64,000 nt of DNA. Origin: Streptomyces nitrosporeus (GTDB taxonomy: Bacteria; Actinomycetota; Actinomycetes; Streptomycetales; Streptomycetaceae). A model generated the notes under the pieces. The model searched no databases and had not been told where the DNA came from. It worked only from the letters and a program-made list of their open reading frames with translations. Of the stretch, positions 50,601-58,946 are shown piece after piece. Numbering within the stretch: position 1 is the first letter of the stretch; every line of letters starts with the position of its first letter. The position numbers and the translations under genes are program-made. Location: the NCBI RefSeq assembly GCF_008704555.1, contig NZ_CP023702.1, forward strand, positions 4,464,001 to 4,528,000. The letters run 5' to 3'.

Positions 50601-52921
50601 CCGCGGATCCACACGCAGTCGACCGCCGTACGCTCCTCCCCCTCGATCCGTCCCTCACTCCGCCGGGGACCGGCGGCTTCCGGGACGCGGGCGGGATCCC
50701 GGCGGACCGGTGGCACGCCGACCAGCACGGCGAAACGCTCGTCCCCACCCACTGCTGCTTCTGCGGTGTCCAGTGCGGCATGTATCTGCGCGTCGACCGG
50801 GGCGGCAAGGTCTTCGGAGTGGAGCCCCGCAACCACGACATCAACCGCATGCGGCTCTGCCCCAAGGGTGTCAACGCCTACCAGCAGGTCAACCACCCCG
50901 ACCGGCTGACCGCCCCGCTCATGCGCCGCTCGCGCGACGAGGAACTGCGCGAGGTCTCCTGGGACGAGGCGCTCGACTTCACGGTCTCCGAGATCAGGCG
51001 CATCCAGGAGGCCCACGGCAACGACGCCTTCGGCGTGCTCGGCGGCGCCAGCCTGTTCACCGAGAAAAGCTACCTGGTCGGCAAGTTCGCCAGGGTGGCG
51101 GTCAGGACCCGGCATGTCGACTACAACGGCCGGCTGTGCATGGTCAGCGCGGCAGGCGCCAACAAACTGGCCTTCAACATCGACCGGGCCGGCAACCCGT
51201 TCGCCGACATCCTGCTCACCGACTGCCTGCTGCTGGCCGGAGCCAACGTCGGGGAGTGCTTCCCCGTGCTCACCCAGTACGTCTGGGGGGCGCGGGACCG
51301 CGGTGCCACCCTGATCGTGGTCGACCCGAGGGAGACGGCGGTGGCCCGCACCGCCGACATCCACGTCGCCCTCAAGTCGGGCACCGACTCGGCCTTCTTC
51401 AACTCCGTGCTGAACGTGGTGATCGAGGAAGGCCTCACCGACGAGGACTTCCTCGCCGCCCACGCGACCGGCTGGGAGGAGGTCAAGGCCAACGCCGCGC
51501 ACTACCCGCCGTCCCGCGCCGCCGAGATCTGCGGGATCCCCGCGGAGCAGATCGTCCAGGTGGCACGCGCCTTCGCGCGGGCGCCCAAGGCCATGGCCTT
51601 CCACGCCCGGGGCATCGAGCACCACACCCAGGGCGTCGAGAACTGCCTCACCGTGATCAACCTGTGCACCGCCACCGGGCATCTCGGCAAGCCCGGGGCC
51701 GGCTACGGCACCCTCACCGGCCAGGGGAACGGCCAGGGGGGCCGCGAGCACGGCCAGAAGGCCGACCTCCTCCCCGGGGGCCGCTCCATCCTCAACGAGG
51801 AGCACCGCCGGCAGATCTGCGAGATCTGGGGCATCGAGGAGTCGGAGCTCCCGGCCGCAGGGACGTCGATGATGGAGATGGTCTGGCAGATGCAGCGCCG
51901 CGAGATCCGCGGGCTCATCGGCATCTGCAACAACCCCTTCGTCTCCCTCCCCAACTACTCCGTCGTCAAGGACGGGTACGACAGCACCGAGTTCCACGCG
52001 CAGTTCGACTTCTTCCTCTCCGAGACGGCGGCCAACGCGCACGTCGTCTTCCCCGTCACCATCTGGGCCGAGGACGAGGGCGTGATGGCCAACGCGGAGG
52101 CGCGCGTCGTCAAGCACAACAAGGCCCAGGAGCCTCCGGCCGGTGTGCGGACCGACACCTGGGTGATGTGCGAACTGGCCCGGCGCCTCGGCGCCGGGGA
52201 CAAGTTCGCCTTCGGCGGTTCCCGCGACGTCTTCGAGGAACTCCGCAGGGCCTCCGCGGGCACGATCATCGACTACTCCGGGATCACCTACGAGCGGCTC
52301 GAGGAGACCGGCGGGATCGTCTGGCCGTGCCCCTCCACCGACCATCCGGGCACCCCCCGCCTGTTCGAGGACGGCACGACCTACCACACCGACGGCAAGG
52401 TCCACATGCAGGTCGTCGAATGGCACCCGCCGGCGGATCCGTACGACGAGGAGCACCCGATGACGCTCACCACCGGGCGTACCGTCGCCCACTTCCTGTC
52501 CGGCAACCAGACCCGGAGGCTGGGGGCCCTGGTCGAGCAGACCCCGCGCCCCTGGGCGGAGGTCCACCCCTCCCACGGCTTCCGCAACGGCGAGCCCGTC
52601 CGTGTCGTCACCCGGCGCGGCAGCGAGGTGTTCCCCGCCCTGGTGACCGAGGCGATCCGGCCCGACACCGTGTTCATCCCGTACCACTGGCCCGTCCCCA
52701 CTGCGGCGAACGCGCTGACCATCGACGCGCTCGACCCCCGCTCCAAGATCCCCGAGTACAAGGTCTGCGCCTGCCGCATCGAGCACGCCGAAAGCATCGA
52801 CGAGGTCCCCGCGCCACCGGTCGCCCCCGGCCACGTCGCCTACCCCGAGACCCAGGTCTCCCGGACCGACCCGCTGCCGCCCACGGCCCCGCAGGGCCGC
52901 GGCACCTCGGAGAGGAGCTGA
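50597..52921 (+). CDS. Molybdopterin oxidoreductase, nitrate reductase/formate dehydrogenase-like catalytic subunit
   Basis: A 774-residue Mo-bis-MGD enzyme. The N-terminal [4Fe-4S] motif is HCCFCGVQCGMYL with the fourth Cys in RLCPKG. The probable Mo ligand is Cys in NGRLCMVSAA. TGQGNGQGGREHGQKAD resembles actinobacterial NarB-like enzymes. There is no Tat signal, so it is cytoplasmic. The C-terminal MopB domain runs from about 610 to 740. Nitrate is the best guess for substrate by motif, formate second. No nitrate transporter or nitrite reductase is adjacent. Confidence 0.88.
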   Translation: MTADPHAVDRRTLLPLDPSLTPPGTGGFRDAGGIPADRWHADQHGETLVPTHCCFCGVQCGMYLRVDRGGKVFGVEPRNHDINRMRLCPKGVNAYQQVNHPDRLTAPLMRRSRDEELREVSWDEALDFTVSEIRRIQEAHGNDAFGVLGGASLFTEKSYLVGKFARVAVRTRHVDYNGRLCMVSAAGANKLAFNIDRAGNPFADILLTDCLLLAGANVGECFPVLTQYVWGARDRGATLIVVDPRETAVARTADIHVALKSGTDSAFFNSVLNVVIEEGLTDEDFLAAHATGWEEVKANAAHYPPSRAAEICGIPAEQIVQVARAFARAPKAMAFHARGIEHHTQGVENCLTVINLCTATGHLGKPGAGYGTLTGQGNGQGGREHGQKADLLPGGRSILNEEHRRQICEIWGIEESELPAAGTSMMEMVWQMQRREIRGLIGICNNPFVSLPNYSVVKDGYDSTEFHAQFDFFLSETAANAHVVFPVTIWAEDEGVMANAEARVVKHNKAQEPPAGVRTDTWVMCELARRLGAGDKFAFGGSRDVFEELRRASAGTIIDYSGITYERLEETGGIVWPCPSTDHPGTPRLFEDGTTYHTDGKVHMQVVEWHPPADPYDEEHPMTLTTGRTVAHFLSGNQTRRLGALVEQTPRPWAEVHPSHGFRNGEPVRVVTRRGSEVFPALVTEAIRPDTVFIPYHWPVPTAANALTIDALDPRSKIPEYKVCACRIEHAESIDEVPAPPVAPGHVAYPETQVSRTDPLPPTAPQGRGTSERS

Positions 52922-52928
52922 TGCCCGG

Positions 52929-53531
52929 ATGATGGGCAGAACGATGTTCATCGACCCGGGGCGCTGCATCGGCTGCCAGGCCTGTGTCTCCGCCTGCCGG
53001 GAATGCGACTCCCACCGGGGCAAGTCGATGATCCACCTCGACTACCCCGACGAGGGGCACAGCGTCGCTTCCCTCCCCACGGTCTGCATGCACTGCGAGG
53101 ACCCCGTCGCCCCGTGCGCCGAGGTGTGCCCGGCCGACGCGATCCTGGTGACGGCCGACGGGGTGGTGCAGGAGGCCGACACCACCCGCTGCATCGGGTG
53201 CGCCAACTGCGTCAACGCCTGCCCCTTCGGCGTACCCAAGATCGATCTCCAGGCGAAGCTCCAGCTGAAGTGCAACCTCTGCTACGACCGCACCGCCTAC
53301 GGGCTCGCCCCCATGTGTGCCACGGTCTGCCCCACCGGTGCCCTGTACTACGGCACCGTCGAGGAACTCCAGGCCGAGCGGCCGGGTGTGCAGGTCGCCG
53401 ACACCTTCGTCTTCGGCGAGAGCGAGGTCCGGACCGGGGTGGCCATGGTCGTGCCCGCGGAGCGGGTCCGGTGGCCGGTGCCCGGCGGGCTTCCCGTCGT
53501 CGAGATCAACGGGAAGGACGTCCGCCGATGA
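52929..53531 (+). CDS. Four-cluster [4Fe-4S] electron-transfer subunit (DmsB/NrfC-like)
   Basis: A 200-residue ferredoxin-type subunit with cysteine runs for four [4Fe-4S] clusters: CIGCQACVSACREC, CMHCEDPVAPCAEVCP, CIGCANCVNACPFG, CNLCYDRT with CATVCP. There is no signal peptide. It should wire the Mo subunit to the membrane components. A GAGGAG site precedes it; MM at the N-terminus leaves a one-codon ambiguity. Confidence 0.92.
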   Translation: MMGRTMFIDPGRCIGCQACVSACRECDSHRGKSMIHLDYPDEGHSVASLPTVCMHCEDPVAPCAEVCPADAILVTADGVVQEADTTRCIGCANCVNACPFGVPKIDLQAKLQLKCNLCYDRTAYGLAPMCATVCPTGALYYGTVEELQAERPGVQVADTFVFGESEVRTGVAMVVPAERVRWPVPGGLPVVEINGKDVRR

Positions 53532-54238
53532 GCGTCACCGAACAGCCCCAGCCGGGCGGCGACGGCACCGCCACCGACGGTGGAGGCGCCGACGGAGACG
53601 CCAGGGAAGCCCTCCACGACAGGATCGCCGCCGACTCCCTGACCACCCGGCGTGACTATCTCCGGATCGTCACCACGGTCTCCGGCGGTCTCGCGGTGGG
53701 CGGCCTGGGCGTGGCGGGCGGAATCCTCCACCGCCACGGTGACACGGACGACGGCAAGGCACCCGCCCCGAAGCGGATCGCCGCCGGACTGCTGCCCGGG
53801 GAGTCCCTCGCGTTCCGCTACCCCGGGGACGAGGACCGGGCGGTCGCCGTACGCATGGACGACGGCACCCTGGTCGGCTATTCCGCCGTCTGTACCCATC
53901 TGGCCTGCGCCGTGCTCTGGCGCAAGGACCGGGGCACGGAGGGGGAGCTCTACTGCCCGTGCCACGAAGGCGTCTTCGACGCCCGCACCGGAGCCGTCAC
54001 GGCCGGACCACCGCCCAGAGGACTGCCCAAGGTGGTCCTGACCGAACTGGACGACGGCAGCATCTGGGCCGTGGGCACCACCCGGTCCGAGGAGAGCGTC
54101 GAGGCGGGGCTGTGCCGCCAGCTCGCCGATGACCGCCCCGATCTCGCAGCCCGGATCGGATGTCCGGGGACCGGGGGCGGAGCCGAGGCCCCACCAGGAC
54201 CCGGACAGTCCGGCACCACCCCGGGGAGCCGGACATGA
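53528..54238 (+). CDS. Rieske [2Fe-2S] protein with Tat-type anchor
   Basis: A 236-residue protein. A twin-arginine segment (TTRRDYLRIVTTVSGGLAVGG, about 40-60) leads into a hydrophobic anchor, so the Rieske domain (CTHLAC and CPCHEG, about 122-145) faces outside. It overlaps the preceding gene as ATGA and the next as ATGA. A Rieske subunit is not part of standard nitrate reductase or FDH complexes; it suggests contact with a cytochrome bc-like or extracytoplasmic donor. Confidence 0.9.
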   Translation: MSVTEQPQPGGDGTATDGGGADGDAREALHDRIAADSLTTRRDYLRIVTTVSGGLAVGGLGVAGGILHRHGDTDDGKAPAPKRIAAGLLPGESLAFRYPGDEDRAVAVRMDDGTLVGYSAVCTHLACAVLWRKDRGTEGELYCPCHEGVFDARTGAVTAGPPPRGLPKVVLTELDDGSIWAVGTTRSEESVEAGLCRQLADDRPDLAARIGCPGTGGGAEAPPGPGQSGTTPGSRT

Positions 54239-54615
54239 CCGAGCCCCTGGAACCCGCCGAACCGCCGCGGCCTCCCACCTACCACCCCGGGAGCGCCCAC
54301 GCCGAACTGAACCGCCCCGTCCACGAGCGCTACCCCCAGATCCGCCCCACCAGCGGCTACGGCGATCCGCGGGTGCGCCACACAGGCCCCGGCCCCGGCG
54401 CCGGAACCGAACAGGAACCCGAACGCTCCTCCAAGCTGACGGCCAGGCTGGTGCTGGCGCTGAGTGTGGTCGTCGGACAGCTGTGGGGGCTGACGGTGAT
54501 CGTCGACGAGTGGATGGAGGGCAACACCGGCACGGCCTGGTGGGGAGCGGGCTTCCTGTGCCTGTCGTTCCTCGCCGTCCTGGGCCTGTGGGCGCTCGAC
54601 CCGAAGGACCGCTGA
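54235..54615 (+). CDS. Small membrane protein of the Mo-enzyme operon
   Basis: A 126-residue protein: about 65 Pro-rich hydrophilic residues and two membrane helices (LTARLVLALSVVVGQLWGLTVIV; GAGFLCLSFLAVLGLWAL). Coupled to the Rieske gene by ATGA. Probably a structural or assembly subunit of the complex; no family recognised. Confidence 0.75.
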   Translation: MTEPLEPAEPPRPPTYHPGSAHAELNRPVHERYPQIRPTSGYGDPRVRHTGPGPGAGTEQEPERSSKLTARLVLALSVVVGQLWGLTVIVDEWMEGNTGTAWWGAGFLCLSFLAVLGLWALDPKDR

Positions 54616-54636
54616 ACACCCTCGTATCCTGGAGGT

Positions 54637-54855
54637 ATGAGTACCGCCCCCGCCCATGGCCCGCGAGACCCGAAGCCGTCGCGGCAGGAACCGCGGCAGG
54701 AGCCCGGGCCGAAGCCCGCTCTGGTCTTCGACGATCCGCTGGACCGGCAGTCCACGGACGACACGGACCAGGGGTGGGGTGAGCGGGCTCCGGCCGGCAA
54801 CAGCGCGGCCGACCTGGCGCGCTTCCTCGACGAGAAGCCGCCGCACCACATCTGA
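54637..54855 (+). CDS. Small conserved hydrophilic protein
   Basis: A 72-residue disordered-looking protein with a conserved-looking C-terminus SAADLARFLDEKPPHHI. CTGGAGGT immediately precedes the ATG. It lies 21 bp after the Mo-enzyme operon and may be its last gene. Function unknown. Confidence 0.7.
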   Translation: MSTAPAHGPRDPKPSRQEPRQEPGPKPALVFDDPLDRQSTDDTDQGWGERAPAGNSAADLARFLDEKPPHHI

Positions 54856-54872
54856 CCACCCCTGGGCCGTGC

Positions 54873-55436
54873 TCAGCGGCCACGGGACACCGCCACGACG
54901 AGCCGCCCGGACGCGCCCGCCCCCGCCAGGGCCGCAGCGGTCCGGCGCTCCACGGCGAGGACCACCAGCGCACCGTCCTCCACGCGGGCACCGTCCGGGG
55001 CCGCCGGGTCGGCCGGCCCCGGCACATCCGCCACCCGTACGTCCTCGGCGACCAGCCGGGCCTTCGCGTCCGACCCGCTCGCCGCTATCACGTCGACGCG
55101 GTCGCCCGGCCGCAACAGCCCGACCGTGGCGGCGTCGGCGATCCGCACCGGGGCGGACACCAGCCGGGAGGGCTGCCGCTCGGGGTGCCGGGCGGCCTGC
55201 GCGGCGGCCACCGGCCGCTGCTCCGGCGAAGACCCGGACCCGCCTGCCCCGGACCCGCCTGCCCCGGTCACGGCGAGCACCGCGCAGCACATCGCGAACC
55301 CCGCCGCCGTCGCGCGGCGCGAGCCCCGGACCGCTCGCCGCACCCGGCCCCCGCCGCGCACCCTCAGAGGGGCGAAGAGCGGGATCCCGAGAGGCGCGGG
55401 AGGCGCCGGACGCGTATCGGGCACCGAGGGGAACAC
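54873..55436 (-). CDS. SAF-domain (CpaB/RcpC-like) protein
   Basis: A 187-residue protein: basic N-terminus, one membrane segment (about 45-60, GFAMCCAVLAVTGAG), a Gly/Ser repeat linker, then a SAF domain (about 88-187: PVRIADAATVGLLRPGDRVDVIAAS). It resembles pilus-assembly CpaB/RcpC. No other pilus gene is visible, so it may belong to a tad locus elsewhere or act alone. Confidence 0.75.
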   Translation of the reverse strand: MFPSVPDTRPAPPAPLGIPLFAPLRVRGGGRVRRAVRGSRRATAAGFAMCCAVLAVTGAGGSGAGGSGSSPEQRPVAAAQAARHPERQPSRLVSAPVRIADAATVGLLRPGDRVDVIAASGSDAKARLVAEDVRVADVPGPADPAAPDGARVEDGALVVLAVERRTAAALAGAGASGRLVVAVSRGR

Positions 55437-55640
55437 GGGCCATCACCACCTGCCGTGAGAGACGTACACAGGAACGTCCTCACCATGCCGCGGCCCCGGG
55501 AATCCCGCCGGGGCCTGTGGACAGCCGCCCCGATGTGGACAACTCCACCGCCCGCACGGGTGGACGGCGCCCGGCCGGTGGCATCCGGCCGGTGACGCCC
55601 GGCCAGGCAGTGCGCCCCCGTGCGTGCCGCGGGAAGTACG

Positions 55641-55679
55641 GGCCCGTGCCACCGGCAGGAGACCCCTGTGGCACGGGCC
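55641..55679 (-). terminator. Hairpin downstream of mtnP
   Basis: Perfect 12-bp stem GGCCCGTGCCAC/GTGGCACGGGCC with a 15-base loop, 125 bp past the mtnP stop. Confidence 0.5.
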
Positions 55680-55699
55680 GCACAGGCCGCACGCCCCCA

Positions 55700-55782
55700 C
55701 GCCGCACCACCGGTAGCAGGTTCCCCGCGCCGCACCACTGGCCGCAGGTTCCCCGCGCCGCACCACCGGTAGCAGGCTCCCG
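55700..55782. repeat. 28-bp tandem repeat, three copies
   Basis: Copies at 55700, 55728 and 55756 (the last 27 bp) share CGCCGCACCAC and GCAGG(T/C)TCCC; a fourth partial CGCCGCAC follows. Confidence 0.8.
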
Positions 55783-55803
55783 CGCCGCACGTCCCGCACG
55801 GCG

Positions 55804-56652
55804 TCAGGGCAGCTCGACCCCGGTGTCGATGCCGTCCAGCGCGTGCGCGCAGCCACAGGTGCGGTCCTCGGTCGCGGGAAGCTGTGCGACCGCGTCGAAG
55901 AGCACCGAACGGAGCCGGCCGACATTGGCGGCGAACACCGCCAGCACCTCCTCGTGGCTGACGCCCTCGCCCGCCTCCGCACCCGCGTCCAGATCGGTGA
56001 CCAGCGTCATCGTCGAGTAGCAGAGGCCCAGTTCACGCGCCAGCACCGCCTCCGGGTGCCCCGTCATCCCGACCACCGACCAGCCCATCGCCGCGTGCCA
56101 GCGGGACTCCGCGCGGGTGGAGAAACGGGGCCCCTCCACGACGACCAGGGTGCCGCCGTCGACCGGCTGCCAGTCACGCCCGCGCGCCGCCGCGAGCGCC
56201 GCCTCGCGGCCTCGGGGGCAGTACGGGTCGGCGAAACCGAGGTGCACCACGTTGGACCGGACCCCGTCCGCCCGGACCTCACCGTCGTAGTACGTCTGCG
56301 TACGGGACTTGGTGCGGTCCACCAGCTGGTCGGGCACGAGCAGGGTGCCCGGACCGTATTCGGGGCGCAGTCCGCCGACGGCACACGGGCCGAGCACCTG
56401 GCGTACGCCCACCGAACGCAGGGCCCACAGGTTGGCGCGGTAGTTGATGCGGTGCGGGGGGAGATGGTGGCCGCGGCCGTGCCGGGGGAGGAACGCCACC
56501 CGCCTGCCCGCCAGTTCACCCAGGAAGAGCGAGTCACTGGGCGCTCCGTACGGGGTGTCCACCCGGACCTCGGTCACCTCCTCCAGGAAGGAGTAGAAGC
56601 CCGATCCGCCGATGACACCGATGTCCGCTGTGGCCGCTTCCGCATTCATCAT
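55804..56652 (-). CDS. mtnP: S-methyl-5'-thioadenosine phosphorylase
   Basis: A 282-residue member of the PNP/MTAP family: phosphate-site GVIGGSGFYS at the N-terminus, RHGRGHHLPPHRINYRAN, and the base/ribose site EGPRFSTRAESRW followed by GMTGHPEAVLARELGLCY. It cleaves methylthioadenosine to adenine and methylthioribose-1-phosphate for methionine salvage. MM at the N-terminus leaves a one-codon start ambiguity. Confidence 0.93.
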   Translation of the reverse strand: MMNAEAATADIGVIGGSGFYSFLEEVTEVRVDTPYGAPSDSLFLGELAGRRVAFLPRHGRGHHLPPHRINYRANLWALRSVGVRQVLGPCAVGGLRPEYGPGTLLVPDQLVDRTKSRTQTYYDGEVRADGVRSNVVHLGFADPYCPRGREAALAAARGRDWQPVDGGTLVVVEGPRFSTRAESRWHAAMGWSVVGMTGHPEAVLARELGLCYSTMTLVTDLDAGAEAGEGVSHEEVLAVFAANVGRLRSVLFDAVAQLPATEDRTCGCAHALDGIDTGVELP

Positions 56653-56700
56653 GCGGTCACACTATCGGGGCGACAGGAGCGGCGGACATGCCGAGGCGCG

Positions 56701-56750
56701 ACGAGGACCCCGCCGGTGCGATCGGATGATCGCACCGGCGGGGTCCTCGT
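56701..56750. terminator. Very strong terminator of the FmdB gene
   Basis: Perfect 23-bp stem with a GGAT loop, 35 bp past the minus-strand FmdB stop. The strongest hairpin in the window. Confidence 0.88.
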
Positions 56751-56785
56751 GAAGCCATGGGGCGTTCGTCCGTCCCGGTGGGGCC

Positions 56786-57115
56786 TCAGGCGGCGGACGT
56801 ACCGCTCGTGGAACTCGGGGAACTCGACGCCGAGGAGGCCGAAGCGGCGGGCTTCGACTCCGCACCCGACGAGGCCGGGGTGGACGAGGAACCGGACGCC
56901 TTCGCGGGCGACGTGGCCGGCGTGCTGCTCGACGAGGAGCCGCGGCTGTCGTTCCGGTAGAAACCGGAGCCCTTGAAGACGATACCGACCGCAGAGAACA
57001 CCTTCTTGAGGCGTCCGTCGCAGTTCGGGCACACGGTCAGGGCATCATCGGTGAACTTCTGCACCGCCTCGAGGCCCTCGCCGCATTCGGTGCACTGGTA
57101 CTGATAGGTCGGCAC
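56786..57115 (-). CDS. FmdB-family zinc-ribbon protein, Ruc-like redox chaperone
   Basis: A 109-residue protein: an N-terminal zinc ribbon (TYQYQCTECGEGLEAVQ and VCPNCDGRLKKVF, two CxxC pairs) and, from about residue 58, a disordered Ser/Ala/Thr/Pro tail. The same architecture and CIRCE control are known for Mycobacterium tuberculosis Rv0991c (Ruc), a chaperone activated by oxidation of its zinc cysteines. It starts at GTG with AGGAGG upstream; the CIRCE element ends at this ribosome site. I infer a heat- and oxidation-responsive chaperone. Confidence 0.85.
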   Translation of the reverse strand: MPTYQYQCTECGEGLEAVQKFTDDALTVCPNCDGRLKKVFSAVGIVFKGSGFYRNDSRGSSSSSTPATSPAKASGSSSTPASSGAESKPAASASSASSSPSSTSGTSAA

Positions 57116-57124
57116 TTGCTCCTC

Positions 57125-57151
57125 CTGGCACTCTCACTCAATGAGTGCTAA
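57125..57151 (-). promoter_or_regulatory. CIRCE operator (HrcA site)
   Basis: On the plus strand CTGGCACTC-N9-GAGTGCTAA. The right arm matches the CIRCE consensus at 9/9 and the left at 7/9. It ends 9 bases before the FmdB GTG, touching the Shine-Dalgarno, so HrcA would block this gene. Confidence 0.88.
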
Positions 57152-57181
57152 CGACGCTCCATACTGACGTATTCCGCGCCG

Positions 57182-58462
57182 TCAGTCCACCGTGACCGGC
57201 TCGCGGTGACCGATCCCACGTGCCACGGCCCCGTCCCGGTGCGGCGGTACCAGCCGTGAACGCAGGCTCAGCAGGGTCACCAGGGCCAGCGCCGTCCCGG
57301 CCAGCGGCACCAGGAAACCGGTGCTCGCCCCATGCGCGTCGGCGAGCTGCCCGGCCACCGTGACGGCCGCCGCCTGGCCGAGGGCCACCGCGCCCGTCAG
57401 CCAGGTGAAGGCCTCCGTCCTGGCGGACCCCGGCACCAGGGCGTCGACCAGGGTGTAGCCGCTGATCAGCGCGGGCGCGATGCAGAGGCCCACCAACAGG
57501 CCGAGCCCGGCCAGCAGGGGGATGGAGCCGACCGCCCAGAGCCCGGACGCGGTCAGGGTCAGGGCCACGTACCCGGCGATCAGCCGGCGGCGCGGACCGC
57601 TCTTCCACGCGATGGCCCCGCAGGCGATCCCGGCTAGCATGTTGCCCGCCGCGAAGACGCCGTACAGGAGCCCGTTCATGCCCGGATGCCCGGCCTCCTC
57701 GGCGAACGCGGTCAGCGAGACCTGCATGCCGCCGAAGACGGACCCGATGCCGAGGAAGGCGACCGCGAGGACCCGGACCCCCGGCACCGACAGCGCCGAC
57801 CGGTGCGGTGCCGCGGACGCCGAGGTCCTGCGGGGTGTGGGCTGGGTCGCGCGCCGTGCGGCGAAGACGACGCCGCCGGCCAGGGTGAGCACGCCTTCGG
57901 CGACCAGTCCGGCCGCCGGATGCACGCCGGTGCACAGCGCCGTGGCGATCACCGGCCCGAGGACGAAGGTGAACTCGTCCGTCACGGACTCGAACGCGGC
58001 GGCGGTCCCCAGCAGCGGGGACGCCTTGCGCCCCGGCGCGGCGCCCAGCAGCTCCGCCCAGCGCGCCCGGACCATCGGTCCTATCTGCGGGATCGAGGCG
58101 CCGGTGGGCACAGCGGCCAGGAAGAGCGCCCACAGGGGCGCTCCGGCCAGCGCCAGCGCGGTGAGCGTGCCGACGGACACGGCGTGCACCAGCACGCCGG
58201 GCAGGAGCACCGCACGCTGGCCGAAACGGTCGGCGAGCCGGCCGCTCTGCGGTCCGAACAGTGCCATCGAGACGCCGGAGACGGCCGCGACGGCGCCCGC
58301 GCTGCCGTACGAACCGGTGGTGTGCTGCACCAGGAGCACGATGCTGATGGTCAGCATCGCGAAGGGCTGCCGGGCGGCGAAGCCCGGGACCAGGAAGGTC
58401 CACGCACCCGGGGTGCGCAGCAACTGCCCGTAACCGGGGCGGTCGGAGACCGTGGACGCCAC
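57182..58462 (-). CDS. MFS transporter
   Basis: A 426-residue protein with about 12 membrane segments; GPQSGRLADRFGQR is the motif-A-like loop after TM2, and ESVTDEFTFVLGPV lies mid-protein. It fits the DHA1-like MFS group common in Streptomyces. I start at GTG 58462 with AAAGG upstream; the frame is open further upstream but that part is not membrane-like. A TGTAACA/TGTTACA operator lies about 220 bp upstream. Substrate unknown. Confidence 0.82.
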   Translation of the reverse strand: MASTVSDRPGYGQLLRTPGAWTFLVPGFAARQPFAMLTISIVLLVQHTTGSYGSAGAVAAVSGVSMALFGPQSGRLADRFGQRAVLLPGVLVHAVSVGTLTALALAGAPLWALFLAAVPTGASIPQIGPMVRARWAELLGAAPGRKASPLLGTAAAFESVTDEFTFVLGPVIATALCTGVHPAAGLVAEGVLTLAGGVVFAARRATQPTPRRTSASAAPHRSALSVPGVRVLAVAFLGIGSVFGGMQVSLTAFAEEAGHPGMNGLLYGVFAAGNMLAGIACGAIAWKSGPRRRLIAGYVALTLTASGLWAVGSIPLLAGLGLLVGLCIAPALISGYTLVDALVPGSARTEAFTWLTGAVALGQAAAVTVAGQLADAHGASTGFLVPLAGTALALVTLLSLRSRLVPPHRDGAVARGIGHREPVTVD

Positions 58463-58683
58463 GGTCCATGCCTTTCTGCCGCCTGGTGGCCGTGCTCCCG
58501 GGGCGATCCGCACCGGGGTGCGGGGGCCGTGCGGAAGCTGCCGAGAGCTGTCCTCTTCGCGCGGGACTGCGGTAGATGCCGGGCGGCCCGCTCCGGGGCG
58601 GGAAGGCGCCACGACCGCCATACGGTCGCGCCAGCTCTGCGTCAGGCAGAGTTGGTCGATCACGTCAGATCGAGTCGATCAGG

Positions 58684-58705
58684 TGTAACAAGACCCGATG
58701 TTACA
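58684..58705. promoter_or_regulatory. TGTAACA-N8-TGTTACA operator
   Basis: Perfect 7-bp arms with 8-base spacing, a form typical of TetR/AcrR-family operators. The nearest gene reading away from it is the MFS transporter; no regulator gene is adjacent. Confidence 0.6.
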
Positions 58706-58870
58706 GGCAGGTGTCCATGTCCTCTCCGGGTCGCGGACCGGTACCCGCAGCCCGTCGCGGGTGACGCCCGCACCCGGCCCCGAACGGGCACCCGCGCCCC
58801 ACCGCGGGTGATGCCCGCGCCCGTCGGGGACGGACGCCCGGCCCTGCGAGGGCCGGGCATCCGGTCGTCG

Positions 58871-58942
58871 GTGACCCGGTGACCCGGTGACCCGGTGGCC
58901 CGGTGACCCGGTGGCCCGGTGGCCCGGCGGCCCGGCGGTCCG
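58871..58942. repeat. 8-bp tandem repeat, about nine copies
   Basis: GTG(A/G)CCCG repeated with drift to GCGGCCCG and GCGGTCCG at the right end. It stops 4 bp from the antiporter stop codon. Confidence 0.9.
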
Positions 58943-58946
58943 GTGG

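Larger units (their letters stand above)
55437..55803. other. 367-bp gap between mtnP and the SAF gene
   Basis: No supported gene. It holds a long hairpin (55641-55679) and a 28-bp tandem repeat (55700-55782), both downstream of mtnP. Confidence 0.55.
58463..58946. other. 484-bp gap upstream of the MFS gene
   Basis: No supported gene. It holds a TetR-like operator (58684) and an 8-bp repeat array (58871) that ends just after the antiporter stop codon. Confidence 0.55.

Noticed and set aside
58463..58663. N-terminal extension of the MFS gene to ATG 58663
   Set aside because: The added 67 residues are Pro/Arg-rich, not membrane-like, and unlike MFS N-termini; GTG 58462 has a ribosome site.
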